DNA of 64,000 nucleotides from Mycobacterium colombiense (lineage in GTDB: Bacteria > Actinomycetota > Actinomycetes > Mycobacteriales > Mycobacteriaceae). The notes below the pieces were generated by a model. That model ran no database searches, had not been told where the DNA came from, and saw only the letters and a program-made list of their open reading frames with translations. The DNA lies in NCBI RefSeq assembly GCF_003284975.1, contig NZ_QMEU01000001.1, positions 1 to 64,000 on the forward strand, in the 5' to 3' direction. The position numbers and the translations under genes were made by a program. Of this stretch, positions 51,030 through 60,183 are shown piece by piece; position 1 is the first letter of the stretch; the number at the start of each line of letters is the position of its first letter.

Positions 51030-51379
51030 TGCGTCTACCTCCCTTGTCGACTGGCTTGTTGTGGGTTTCCCGATCGCGCCGCCGACGCAAACGTGGCATC
51101 AGCGTGTCCCACACCACAACAATTAAGTCTTGCCACGTCGCCGACCATTTGCCGCCCAAAATTCATTTCGCGGCACCGGATTCGGCGGTTACCACCGCGT
51201 CAAAATCGTTGCCCGAGGGTCCGTCGATCCGGGGGCGCCCGAGTCGGCGTCGCGGTGCGTGAAACCGCAGATTAGTCGGGGTTTCGCCGCCTTTTCGCGG
51301 CGGTTGTGGAATGCAGTACCGATAGGTATACAGTATGGGTACAAACTTGCCAGTCGATCAGCTATGAGGGGACGGTCTG
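51030..51379. promoter_or_regulatory. Non-coding region with operator-like motif
   Basis: No gene is supported in these 350 bases between the CsbD-like gene and the next operon. At 51320-51335 it carries CGATAGGTATACAGTA, which in reverse complement matches the motif at 48792-48808. The motif is 45 bp before the hydratase ATG (51380), a fitting place for an operator. The remaining DNA shows no clear structure. Confidence 0.5.
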
Positions 51380-52225
51380 ATGAGCGCCGCCGACCGCGTG
51401 GTCACCGATGCGGCGGTGCTGTATGAGACCACTGAAACCGGTGTGGCGGTTCTGACGTTCAATCGCCCGGATCGGCTCAACGCCTGGGGCCCCGACATCG
51501 CCGCCGGGTTCTATGCGGCGATCGATCGCGCCGAACAGGATCCGGCCGTCCGGGCCATCGTGTTGACCGGCCGGGGCAGGGGGTTTTGCGCGGGCGCGTA
51601 TTTGGGCGCGCCGAGTTCGGCACCCGGCTACGGCGAGACCATGGAGAAGGCGGGTCAGACCAACCTGGCCGAGCTGGTCGGGGAGCGCGCGCCGCATTTT
51701 GTGACGACGTTGCGCAAGCCCGTCATCGCGGCCGTCAACGGGGCGTGTGTCGGCATCGGGTTGACCCAGGCGCTGATGTGCGATGTCCGGTTCGCCGCCG
51801 CCGGCGCCAAGTTCGGCGCGGTGTTCGCGCGTCGCGGTCTGATCGCGGAGTTCGGCATTTCCTGGATACTGCCGCGGCTGACCAGCTGGGGCGTCGCCCT
51901 CGATCTGTTGCTGAGCGGGCGGACCTTCCTCGCCGAGGAGGCGGCCGAGCTGGGTCTGGTCAAAGAGGTTGTCGCGCCGGACGATCTGATGAAGCGCGCG
52001 CTGGAATACGCCGAGGACATCGCCGCGAATTGCTCCCCGGCGTCGATGGCGGTGATCAAGAGGCAGGTATACGGCGATGCGACCCGCGACGTCGAGCAGG
52101 CCAATTCGCTCGCCGAAGTTTTGTTGCACGAGGCGATGCCGCGCCCCGATGTCATCGAGGGCATCACGAGTTTTCTCGAGAAGCGGCCGCCGCAATTCCC
52201 GTCGCTCGATTCGACCGACGCTTAG
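51380..52225 (+). CDS. Enoyl-CoA hydratase/isomerase family protein
   Basis: A 281-residue crotonase-fold protein: LTFNRPDRLNAWGPDI, GFCAGAYLGAPS and ACVGIGLTQALMCDVRFAA, then FGAVFARRGLI. Both usual catalytic glutamates are replaced (Gln in GLTQAL, Ala/Arg in AVFARRG), so classical hydration is doubtful. First gene of a six-gene operon running to 58195. Confidence 0.87.
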   Translation: MSAADRVVTDAAVLYETTETGVAVLTFNRPDRLNAWGPDIAAGFYAAIDRAEQDPAVRAIVLTGRGRGFCAGAYLGAPSSAPGYGETMEKAGQTNLAELVGERAPHFVTTLRKPVIAAVNGACVGIGLTQALMCDVRFAAAGAKFGAVFARRGLIAEFGISWILPRLTSWGVALDLLLSGRTFLAEEAAELGLVKEVVAPDDLMKRALEYAEDIAANCSPASMAVIKRQVYGDATRDVEQANSLAEVLLHEAMPRPDVIEGITSFLEKRPPQFPSLDSTDA

Positions 52226-52255
52226 TGTTCGCCGGTGACGGCGGAAAGGATGATC

Positions 52256-53458
52256 ATGGCTGAGTTGGGTTATCAGGCGATCGACGTCGACAACCACTAC
52301 TACGAGCCGCTCGACTCGTTCACCCGCCACCTGGACAAGAAGTTCAGGGGACGCGGCGTCCAGATGGTCAACGAGGGCAAGCGGACCTGGGCCGTGATCG
52401 GCGGCCGCATCAACCACTTCATCCCCAACCCCACCTTCGACCCGATCATCGTGCCGGGCTGCCTCGACCTGCTCTTCCGCGGCGAGATCCCCGAAGGGGT
52501 CGATCCGGCCTCGCTGATGAAGGTCGAGCGGCTAGCGGAGCACCCCGAGTATCAGAACCGCGACGCCCGGATCGCGGTGATGGACAGCCAGGACATCGAG
52601 ACGGTGTTCATGCTGCCGACGTTCGGATGCGGAGTCGAGGAGGCGCTCAAACACGACATCGAGGCGACGATGGCGTCGGTGCACGCATTCAATCTGTGGC
52701 TCGACGAGGACTGGGGCTTCGACCGGCCCGATCACCGAATCATTGCCGCACCGATCATCTCGCTCGCCGACCCGGATAAGGCCATCGAAGAGGTGGAGTT
52801 CGTGCTGGCACGCGGCGCCAAGCTGGTGCTGGTGCGCCCCGCGCCGGTGCCCGGCTTGGTCAAGCCGCGGTCGCTGGGCGATCGCAGCCACGACCCGGTC
52901 TGGGCGCGGCTGGCCGAGGCCGGGGTGCCGGTCGGATTCCACCTGTCCGACAGCGGCTATCTGCACATCGCGGCGGCCTGGGGCGGCAAAGCGACGTTCG
53001 AGGGCTTCGGTGCCAAGGATCCGCTGGACCAGGTGCTGCTCGACGACCGCGCCATTCACGACACGATGGCCTCGATGATCGTGCACGGCGTGTTCACCCG
53101 TCACCCGAACCTCAAGGCGGTCAGCATCGAGAACGGCTCGTACTTCGTGCACCGGCTGATCAAGCGATTGAAGAAGGCGGCCAACACCCAACCCCAGTAC
53201 TTCCCCGAGGACCCGGTGGATCAGTTGCGCAACAACGTCTGGATCGCGCCCTACTACGAGGACGATCTGGCCGACCTCGCCGGCGCCATCGGCGTCGACA
53301 AGATCCTGTTCGGGTCCGACTGGCCGCACGGGGAAGGTCTCGAATCGCCGGTGTCGTTCGCCGAGGAGCTGAAGGGTTTCAGCGAGTCCGACGTTCGAAA
53401 GATCATGCGGGACAATGCGCTAGACCTGCTCGGCGTCCAAGTCGGCTCGGCCGCTTGA
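52256..53458 (+). CDS. Amidohydrolase-family protein (ACMSD-like TIM barrel)
   Basis: A 400-residue metal-dependent hydrolase: N-terminal AIDVDNHYYEPLDSFTRHLD, central VGFHLSDSGYL, late VSIENGSYFVHRL and FGSDWPHGEGL, which place metal-binding residues as in amidohydrolase_2/decarboxylase members. The usual DxHxH pattern at the N-terminus reads DNHYYE, a variation common in these mycobacterial proteins. Probably hydrolyses a ring or decarboxylates an intermediate. ATG at 52256 has GGAAAGG at proper distance. Confidence 0.85.
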   Translation: MAELGYQAIDVDNHYYEPLDSFTRHLDKKFRGRGVQMVNEGKRTWAVIGGRINHFIPNPTFDPIIVPGCLDLLFRGEIPEGVDPASLMKVERLAEHPEYQNRDARIAVMDSQDIETVFMLPTFGCGVEEALKHDIEATMASVHAFNLWLDEDWGFDRPDHRIIAAPIISLADPDKAIEEVEFVLARGAKLVLVRPAPVPGLVKPRSLGDRSHDPVWARLAEAGVPVGFHLSDSGYLHIAAAWGGKATFEGFGAKDPLDQVLLDDRAIHDTMASMIVHGVFTRHPNLKAVSIENGSYFVHRLIKRLKKAANTQPQYFPEDPVDQLRNNVWIAPYYEDDLADLAGAIGVDKILFGSDWPHGEGLESPVSFAEELKGFSESDVRKIMRDNALDLLGVQVGSAA

Positions 53459-55116
53459 CCTCCCTTGATCACCCGAGGCCGGCTACGCCAGTGAGCGAAT
53501 GGACCATAGGGGCGGTTCTCGATGAAATCGCCCACGTCGTCGGGGACCGGACGATGACGGTGTGCGGCGGCCGCCGCAGCACCTTTCGCGAGTCGGCCGA
53601 GCGCACCCGCCGGCTGGCAAACTTCTTGGCGGGCAACGGGTTAGGGGCACACCGGGAGCGCGCGACGCTGCAGAACTGGGAATGCGGGCAGGACCGGGTG
53701 GCGCTGGTCATGCACAACGACCTGTACCCGGACATGGTCATCGGCTGCCTCAAGGCCCGCACCGTCCCGGTGAACATCAACTACTACTACACGCCGAACG
53801 AGGTTCGCGAGCTGCTCGACTACGTCAAGCCCCGAGCGGTCATCTACCACCGCGGCCTGGGTGCGAAATTCGCCGACGTGTTCACGGATGCCGGCGTCGA
53901 CCTGTTGGTGTCGGTGGATGACGGAAGCGGCGCTGCGGAACTGTCGGGCGCGGTGACGTTGGATGACGCACTGGCGCAAGGGGATACCGACCGGAAGGTG
54001 ACGGCGTCCCCGGACGATCTGCTGATGATCTGCACCGGCGGCACCACCGGTCGGCCCAAGGGCGTGCTGTGGCGACAATCCGACATCTATGTGTCCTCCA
54101 TGGTGGGGGCCGATCACGCCTGCGCGAAAGAGATCCACGACAAGGTGCGCGGTAACGCCGGTGCGCCATGGTTCGCCGTCTCGCCGTTGATGCACGCGGC
54201 CGGCATGTGGACGGCATTCTCGGCGATCATGGCTGGCACCACCGTGGTGATGTATGACACCGGCCGCAAGCTCGAACCGCGATCGGTGTGGGAGACCGCG
54301 CAGCGCGAAAAGGTCGGCCTGATGACCATGGTCGGCGACGCCTACGCCGCACCATTGGTGGCCGAGCTGCAGGTCGGCTCCTATGACTTGTCCTCGCTGT
54401 ACGCCATCGGGACCGGCGGCGCCGCAACGAATCCCAAGTATCAACAAGCCCTGCTGGAGCTGTTACCCCACATCACCCTCATCAACGGTTATGGCTCATC
54501 GGAGACCGGGAACATGGGCTTCGGCCACAGCCGGCGCGGCTCCCAGGCCGACACCTTCACGCTGCGCGAAGGTGGCTTGGTGCTTTCCGAGGATTACAGC
54601 CACTTCCTTTCCCCCGGTGAGCCGGAGGTCGGCTGGGTCGCCCGGGAAGGGCGAATACCGTTGGGCTACTTCGACGATCCCGTCGCCACCCGCAAGACCT
54701 TCCCCGAGATCGACGGCAAGCGAGTGGTGATCTCGGGTGACCGCGCCGCACTGGAAGCCGACGGAGCGTTGCGGTTGTACGGCCGTGACTCGTTGGTGGT
54801 CAACACCGGCGGCGAGAAGGTCTTCGTCGAGGAGGTCGAAGAGGTGCTGCGCGCCCACCCGGCGGTCGCCGACGCGCTGGTGGTTGGCCGGCCCAGCGAG
54901 CGCTGGGGCGAAGAGCTGGTCGCGCTCGTCGAACTGCGCGACGGCGCCACGGGAACCGCCGAGGAGCTCCAAACGCTCTGCACGTCGCGACTGGCGCGGT
55001 TCAAGACGCCCAAGGAGTTCCTCGTCGTCGAGCGGGTTCAGCGCTTGGGCAACGGGAAGGCCGATTACCGTTGGGCGAAACGTCACGCAACAGCAAAGGC
55101 GCCGATGTCGACATGA
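53455..55116 (+). CDS. Acyl-CoA synthetase (AMP-forming)
   Basis: A 553-residue ANL-family enzyme: MICTGGTTGRPKGVLWRQSD, INGYGSSETGNMGFG, VVISGDRAALEADGALRLYG and Lys in LGNGKADYRWAKRH. The sequence resembles the FadD-type synthetases that activate sterol-ring or side-chain acids. Starts at a TTG overlapping the previous stop by 4 bp; a GTG at 53491 is an alternative. Its stop overlaps the second amidohydrolase gene. Confidence 0.92.
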   Translation: MTSLDHPRPATPVSEWTIGAVLDEIAHVVGDRTMTVCGGRRSTFRESAERTRRLANFLAGNGLGAHRERATLQNWECGQDRVALVMHNDLYPDMVIGCLKARTVPVNINYYYTPNEVRELLDYVKPRAVIYHRGLGAKFADVFTDAGVDLLVSVDDGSGAAELSGAVTLDDALAQGDTDRKVTASPDDLLMICTGGTTGRPKGVLWRQSDIYVSSMVGADHACAKEIHDKVRGNAGAPWFAVSPLMHAAGMWTAFSAIMAGTTVVMYDTGRKLEPRSVWETAQREKVGLMTMVGDAYAAPLVAELQVGSYDLSSLYAIGTGGAATNPKYQQALLELLPHITLINGYGSSETGNMGFGHSRRGSQADTFTLREGGLVLSEDYSHFLSPGEPEVGWVAREGRIPLGYFDDPVATRKTFPEIDGKRVVISGDRAALEADGALRLYGRDSLVVNTGGEKVFVEEVEEVLRAHPAVADALVVGRPSERWGEELVALVELRDGATGTAEELQTLCTSRLARFKTPKEFLVVERVQRLGNGKADYRWAKRHATAKAPMST

Positions 55117-55943
55117 AAGCTATCGATTGCCTGGTTAACGTGCACTTTGGCGAGACCGAGCAGCAGCCGACCTGGATGCTCAAGGTGCGTGACGACTACT
55201 TCAAGGGGCCGGAGTCCATGTTCGCGCCGGTCGAGCTGTCGAAGCTGCTCGAGGAGATGGACGCCCAGGGTGTGCGCAAGGCGATCCTGATGGACAACCT
55301 GGCCAAGCCGTCGGTGACCGCGCGCAAATTCGTCGAGGAGAAGCCCGACCGGTTCGCCCTGGCGATGGGTGGGGTCAACCTGCTGCGCCCGATGCCGTCC
55401 CTGCGCGAGCTGTCCGCCATCGTCAACGACCTGCCCGTCGCCTATGCCGCTGTGGGACCGAGCTTTTGGGGCGACGGCCAGTACCCGCCCAGCGATGCCG
55501 TCTATTACCCGCTGTACACCAAGTGCGCCGAGCTCGAGCTGCCATTGTGTATCAACACCGGCATCCCCGGTCCCCCGATCCCCGGGGAGGTGCAGAATCC
55601 GATCCACCTCGACCGGGTCTGCGTGCGATTCCCGGAGTTGCAGCTGTGCATGATTCACGGCGCGGACCCGTGGTGGGACATCGCGATCAGGCTGTTGATC
55701 AAATACGCCAACCTGCGGTTGATGACTTCGGCGTGGTCGCCGAAGCGATTGCCGGAGAGCCTGTTGCACTACATGCGGACCCGCGGGCCGAACAAGGTGA
55801 TATTCGCTTCCGACTGGCCGGTGCTCAAAATGCACCGCGTGGTTCCCGAAGCGGCCGGGCTGGACCTGCCGGCCGATGTGCTCGACAACTATCTCTACAA
55901 CAATGCCCAAGAATTCTTCTTCGGTGGCCAGGAGGAAGGCTGA
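55113..55943 (+). CDS. Amidohydrolase-family protein
   Basis: A 276-residue TIM-barrel metal-dependent hydrolase: AIDCLVNVHFGE at the N-terminus, LPLCINTGIPGPPIPG, LCMIHGADPWWDI and FASDWPVLKM with the late Asp. In the N-terminal strand DxHxH reads DCLVNVHFG, so metal binding may be altered. Smaller than its operon partner at 52256. ATG overlaps the synthetase stop. Confidence 0.85.
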   Translation: MKAIDCLVNVHFGETEQQPTWMLKVRDDYFKGPESMFAPVELSKLLEEMDAQGVRKAILMDNLAKPSVTARKFVEEKPDRFALAMGGVNLLRPMPSLRELSAIVNDLPVAYAAVGPSFWGDGQYPPSDAVYYPLYTKCAELELPLCINTGIPGPPIPGEVQNPIHLDRVCVRFPELQLCMIHGADPWWDIAIRLLIKYANLRLMTSAWSPKRLPESLLHYMRTRGPNKVIFASDWPVLKMHRVVPEAAGLDLPADVLDNYLYNNAQEFFFGGQEEG

Positions 55944-55945
55944 GG

Positions 55946-56992
55946 ATGGACCGCTATGAATTACGTAGGCTCGACTACAGCCTGACGTCGGATCACGAGG
56001 CGTTGCAGGCCGCCTACCGCGATTTCTTCAAGACGCATTGTTCGATCGAAACCGTGCGCGCCGCGGAGGAAACCGGTTTCGACAAGAACCTGTGGGAACG
56101 GTTGTGCGCCATGGGCGCAACGACCATGGCGGTGCCGGAATCCGCGGGCGGGGACGGAGCGACGCTCGTCGACCTGACCTTGGTGGCCGAGGAGATCGGC
56201 CGGTCGCTGGCGCCGGTACCGTGGATCGACCAGGTCTGCACCGCACGGCTGCTCGCGCGCCTCGGCGCGGTCGAACCCGATGTGGTCCACGGCAAGCGAC
56301 TCGCGGCCTTCGACCCGCAGCATGACAGCGCCTCAGGGGCGCGGCTTTTGCCCACCGGGTCGATCGCCGACCAGATCATCGTGCGCGACGGCGACGACGT
56401 CGTCGCGCTGACGTTCGGCACGCGCCCGACCAAGGTGGACAACATCGGCCGGCTACCGATGGCCTGGGTCGATCCCGCGTCCGCCGATTCCCGCACCGTG
56501 CTAGCCGGCGGATCCGAGGCGCTAGCGGAATATCAACGGGCGCTGGATGAGTGGCGGGTGTTGAGCGCGGCGGCGTTGGTGGGCCTGGTGGAGGAGACCA
56601 TGACCATTGCCGCCGAATTCGCCAAGACCCGCTACACGCTGGGCGTGCCGATTTCGACGCTGCAGGGCATCTCGCATCCGCTGGCCAACATCGCGATCAC
56701 CGTGCAGGGCGGCCGCAACCTGGCGCGGCGCGCGGCCTGGTTCCTGGACAACGAGCCGCACGAGCGTCCGGAGCTGGCGCCCTCGGCGTTCGTGTTCATG
56801 GCCGAGGAGGCGGCGAAGGCCGCGACGATGGCGGTGCATATCCAAGGGGGACTTGGTGTTTCGGCGGAGGCCGCCGCGACGGCATATCTGGTGCGAGCCC
56901 GTGGCTGGGCATTGGCCGGCGGGGATCCCGGCGCCAGCGCCAAGTACGTCGGCGAGCTGGTCGCCGCGCGCGAAAGTGGAAAGGGCGCCTAA
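55946..56992 (+). CDS. Acyl-CoA dehydrogenase, short type (likely alpha-beta heteromer partner)
   Basis: A 348-residue acyl-CoA dehydrogenase-like protein: MAVPESAGGDGATLVDLTLVAEEIG in outline, TRYTLGVPISTLQGISHPLANIAI and HIQGGLGVSAEAAATAYL. The central substrate/FAD strands are shortened. It is followed at once by a second dehydrogenase gene, as in FadE pairs of mycobacterial sterol catabolism that form heterotetramers in which the FAD site is shared. The pair probably works together. Starts 2 bp after the previous stop. Confidence 0.88.
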   Translation: MDRYELRRLDYSLTSDHEALQAAYRDFFKTHCSIETVRAAEETGFDKNLWERLCAMGATTMAVPESAGGDGATLVDLTLVAEEIGRSLAPVPWIDQVCTARLLARLGAVEPDVVHGKRLAAFDPQHDSASGARLLPTGSIADQIIVRDGDDVVALTFGTRPTKVDNIGRLPMAWVDPASADSRTVLAGGSEALAEYQRALDEWRVLSAAALVGLVEETMTIAAEFAKTRYTLGVPISTLQGISHPLANIAITVQGGRNLARRAAWFLDNEPHERPELAPSAFVFMAEEAAKAATMAVHIQGGLGVSAEAAATAYLVRARGWALAGGDPGASAKYVGELVAARESGKGA

Positions 56993-58195
56993 GTGGATTT
57001 CTCACGAGTCACGCTGTCCGACGACGATCAGCGGTTCCTCGAAGAAGCGCGCGACTTCCTGCGCACGCACGTGACCGAGGACGTCAAACGCCGGGACCGC
57101 GAAACGGGTGACAACTTCGACGAAGGAGTGCACCTGGCGTTGGGCGCCGCCGGCTATCTTGAACGCGAATGGAAGTCGGAGGCCGACGGCGGCTTCAGCC
57201 GGGTGCGTCGGCGCATCTGGGAACTGGAGAAGCGGCGCGCGCACGTGCCCTGGGTGACCTGGGGCACCACCGCCATGGTGGCCCGCTCAGTCGCAAAGTT
57301 CGGCTCGGCCGAGCTGCGGGACGAGGTGTTGCCGGGCGTGTTCAGCGGGCATGTCCGGCTATGCCTGGGCTACACCGAACCCGAGGGCGGGTCCGACATC
57401 GCCACCTGCAAGACCCGCGCGGTGCGTGACGGCTCGGGAGATGGGGGCTGGATTATCAACGGCTCCAAGATGTTCACTACCGGCGCGCACAACTGCCAGT
57501 TCGTCTTCCTCATCACCAACACCGACCCGGGTGCACAGAAGCACAAGAGCCTCACGATGTTCCTGGTTCCGCTGAACTCCCCGGGCATCGAGATCCAGGG
57601 CATCCGCACCGTCGACGGCGACCGCACCAACATCGTCTACTACAGCGACGTGCGCGTCGACGACAAGTATCGCCTGGGCGACGTGAACGCGGGCTGGACG
57701 GTATTGCGCGAGCCCCTCAACACCGAGCATGGGGCGGTCGCGGCCGCGCCGGACGGGCTGCAAGACGTGTCGATCATGATGCACCAGGCCGGTTTCATGG
57801 CCGACGCGCTGGATAAGGCGGCGGTCAAAGTAACGCGGTCAGACCCGAACGGGCGCAAGCTCATCGACGACGCCGCGGTGGCCTATCGCCTGGGTCGCAG
57901 CGCCGCGCGGATGGAAGCCTCCCTGAGCGCGCCCAGCATCTTCGGACGGGTCGCGCTGGCCCAGACGATGCGTGACATCTCCCCGGATCTGATGGACATC
58001 CTGGGCACGGCGTCGACGCTGCCCATCGGCACCGACGGGGCCGCCGACGACGGCGCCGCCGAGTACGTGTACCGGTTCGCGCCGCTAGTCGGCATCTATG
58101 GCGGCACCCTCGAGGTGTTCCGCAACATGATCGCCCAATACGTGCTGGGTCTGGGCAAGCCGGCGTACGCGCCCGTCGCGCAGAAAGTCTCGTAG
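56993..58195 (+). CDS. Acyl-CoA dehydrogenase (partner of preceding gene)
   Basis: A 400-residue enzyme: LCLGYTEPEGGSDIATCKT, MFTTGAHNCQFVFLIT and the C-terminal GIYGGTLEVFRNMIAQYVLGL. The typical catalytic glutamate of xxGEGTSEIQR is not in its usual place (YGGTLEVFRN), as in heteromeric sterol-type FadE proteins. GTG start directly after the preceding stop. Confidence 0.9.
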   Translation: MDFSRVTLSDDDQRFLEEARDFLRTHVTEDVKRRDRETGDNFDEGVHLALGAAGYLEREWKSEADGGFSRVRRRIWELEKRRAHVPWVTWGTTAMVARSVAKFGSAELRDEVLPGVFSGHVRLCLGYTEPEGGSDIATCKTRAVRDGSGDGGWIINGSKMFTTGAHNCQFVFLITNTDPGAQKHKSLTMFLVPLNSPGIEIQGIRTVDGDRTNIVYYSDVRVDDKYRLGDVNAGWTVLREPLNTEHGAVAAAPDGLQDVSIMMHQAGFMADALDKAAVKVTRSDPNGRKLIDDAAVAYRLGRSAARMEASLSAPSIFGRVALAQTMRDISPDLMDILGTASTLPIGTDGAADDGAAEYVYRFAPLVGIYGGTLEVFRNMIAQYVLGLGKPAYAPVAQKVS

Positions 58196-58371
58196 CGCCC
58201 GGCCTTTTTGAGGGGCGTTCCGTACCGGCGAAATCGGATGTGAAGCTAGGGATTTGGGTGTGAATGTGCGGCGGGATTTGCCGGCGCGTCGTCGCCCGGT
58301 AATGACACTCAAAGCCGGCGATTAACCCTCGACGCGCCCGCGCTTGCCGGCGCAATTGCTCCTTGCATCGA

Positions 58372-58389
58372 AGTTAGGGTACCCTAACT
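58372..58389. promoter_or_regulatory. Perfect 18-bp palindrome upstream of methyltransferase gene
   Basis: AGTTAGGGTACCCTAACT, ending 18 bp before the ATG at 58408. It has 6-bp arms GTTAGG/CCTAAC with a 4-bp spacer, the same geometry as the irtA box (GTAAGG-CAAC-CCTTAC). It may bind IdeR or another DtxR-like repressor. Confidence 0.55.
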
Positions 58390-58407
58390 ATGACGCAAGG
58401 AGGTCTG

Positions 58408-59019
58408 ATGGCGACAACATGGGTGGGTGCGCTGCTGCGGAAACGGCGCGATCCGGGCCCGTCCCCCTTTCCGCATCAAGCGACGTTTCTGCTGGACAAT
58501 CCAGTTCGGCGAGCGCTGATGCCGCCGCGGCGCATCGTCGACGCTTTGGGCCTGACCGGCACCGAGCGTGTTCTCGAACTCGGACCGGGCCCGGGTTTCT
58601 TCAGCGTCGAGATCGCTCGCCAACTCACCGACGGCCGGCTCGACTTGTTCGACCTCCAGCCGGAGATGCTGGAGAAGGCTCGGCGCCGACTCGAACGGGC
58701 CGGCTTCTTCGATGTCGGCTTCACCAGTGGACAGGCAAGCCAGGCATTCCCGTTCCCCGACAACGCTTTTGAAGTGGCATTTCTGGCGGCGGTGATAGGG
58801 GAGGTGCCCGACCAGCAGGCATGCTTACGCTCGCTGCACCGTGTTTTGCGGCCAGGCGGCCGACTTGTTTTCGTGGAGATGTCGACCGATCCCGACCGGC
58901 TGAGCGTGCCGCAGTTACGCGACCTCGCCGAACCGGCGGGCTTCGAGTTCACCCACGAAACAGCGAACCGCAGAGAAGATGTGGTGCACTTTCGCGCGGT
59001 CGCGCAGAAAGCCTCCTGA
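58408..59019 (+). CDS. Class I SAM-dependent methyltransferase
   Basis: A 203-residue methyltransferase: VLELGPGPGFFSVEIARQL (SAM motif I), LDLFDLQPEMLEKAR, AFPFPDNAFEVAFLAAVIGEV and SLHRVLRPGGRLVFVEMS. The N-terminus (PHQATFLLDNPVRRAL) is that of small phospholipid-type methyltransferases. ATG 58408 is chosen since AAGGAGGT lies 4 bp before it; the frame opens at 58390 in that region. Possibly iron-regulated through the palindrome upstream. Confidence 0.88.
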   Translation: MATTWVGALLRKRRDPGPSPFPHQATFLLDNPVRRALMPPRRIVDALGLTGTERVLELGPGPGFFSVEIARQLTDGRLDLFDLQPEMLEKARRRLERAGFFDVGFTSGQASQAFPFPDNAFEVAFLAAVIGEVPDQQACLRSLHRVLRPGGRLVFVEMSTDPDRLSVPQLRDLAEPAGFEFTHETANRREDVVHFRAVAQKAS

Positions 59020-59024
59020 CACCG

Positions 59025-60170
59025 TCAGGTCGTGAGGATGGTCGCCGCGGCGGTGCCCGGCGCGCCGTATAACTGCGTGAACCCCACCTTGGGGTTGCCG
59101 GGCACCTGACGATCGGCCGCCTCACCGCGGAGTTGGCGCACGATCTCGTGGATCTGCCGCAAACCGGAGGCGCCGATGGGCTCGCCGTTGGCGATCAGCC
59201 CGCCGTCGGTGTTGACCGGCATCGCACCGTTGATCTCGGTGGCGCCATCGGCCAGTAGCTTCTCCTGATCGCCGTGCCCGCAGAACCCGCACTCGGCCAT
59301 GTGAATGATCTCGGCGCCGGCGTCGGTGTCCTGCAACTGGATCACGTCGACGTCGTCGGGGGCGATGCCCGCCTTCTCGAAGGCGTTGCGGGCGGCGTAA
59401 ACCGTTGGGGCCACGTCTTCTTCGACGGGGGCGCAAGTGGTGTTCACCTCGTAAGCCCCGTAGCGGCGGGTGCGGACCTCCACCGCCCGCAGGTAGACGG
59501 GCTTGGAGGTGTAGCGGTGCGCGATGTCCGCCCGGCACATGACCACGGCGGCGGCGCCCTCGTCGGGCGCGCAGAACATGTACTGGGTCAGCGGATAATT
59601 GAGCATCGTCGAGCTGAGGATGTCTTCCTCGGAGATCGGCTTGCGGCGAAAGGCGTTGGGGTTCATGGCCCCATTGCGGAAGTTCTTGGCCGCGACCTTG
59701 GCCAGGGTCTGCTGGGAGATGCCGTGGTCGTGTAGGTAGCGGTTGGCTTTCATGCCGAAGAATTGGGTGGTCAGATATTGCCCGTTCTGTGCATACCAGC
59801 GCGGCATTCCGACCAGGGCCGGGTCTTCGGTGAACGCGCCGCGCGGGTGCTTGTCCAGGCCGATGGCGATGCCGATGTCGTAGTCGCCCAGTCGGATACC
59901 GTCGGCGCACGCCTTGGTGGCGCTGGCCGCGGTCGCGCACGCGTTGAACACGTTGGTGAACGGGATGCCGGTCAGCCCGACCATGCCGACGATCGCGTCC
60001 GGGTTGGCCACCGTCCAGCTGCCGCCGGTGGCGAACTGGACGTCGCGCCAAGCGATACCGGCGTCGGCAACAGCGGCGTGGATGGCCTCGACGCCCATCT
60101 GCATCGCCGACTTGCCCTCGAAGCGCCCGAACGGGTGTAAGCCCACGCCGATGATGGCGACATCATTCAC
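59025..60170 (-). CDS. Thiolase-like lipid-transfer protein (SCPx/Ltp family)
   Basis: A 381-residue thiolase-fold protein: AIIGVGLHPFGRFEGKSAMQ at the N-terminus, the nucleophile Cys in NVFNACATAASA, and VNTDGGLIANGEPIGASGL near the end. Such Ltp proteins carry out thiolase or retro-aldol steps in side-chain degradation, often with a MaoC/DUF35 partner; none is seen here. The GTG at 60170 follows GAGGAG and gives the usual N-terminus; an ATG at 60203 would overlap the upstream gene by 20 bp. Confidence 0.87.
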   Translation of the reverse strand: MNDVAIIGVGLHPFGRFEGKSAMQMGVEAIHAAVADAGIAWRDVQFATGGSWTVANPDAIVGMVGLTGIPFTNVFNACATAASATKACADGIRLGDYDIGIAIGLDKHPRGAFTEDPALVGMPRWYAQNGQYLTTQFFGMKANRYLHDHGISQQTLAKVAAKNFRNGAMNPNAFRRKPISEEDILSSTMLNYPLTQYMFCAPDEGAAAVVMCRADIAHRYTSKPVYLRAVEVRTRRYGAYEVNTTCAPVEEDVAPTVYAARNAFEKAGIAPDDVDVIQLQDTDAGAEIIHMAECGFCGHGDQEKLLADGATEINGAMPVNTDGGLIANGEPIGASGLRQIHEIVRQLRGEAADRQVPGNPKVGFTQLYGAPGTAAATILTT

Positions 60171-60183
60171 GCCGCGCCACTCC

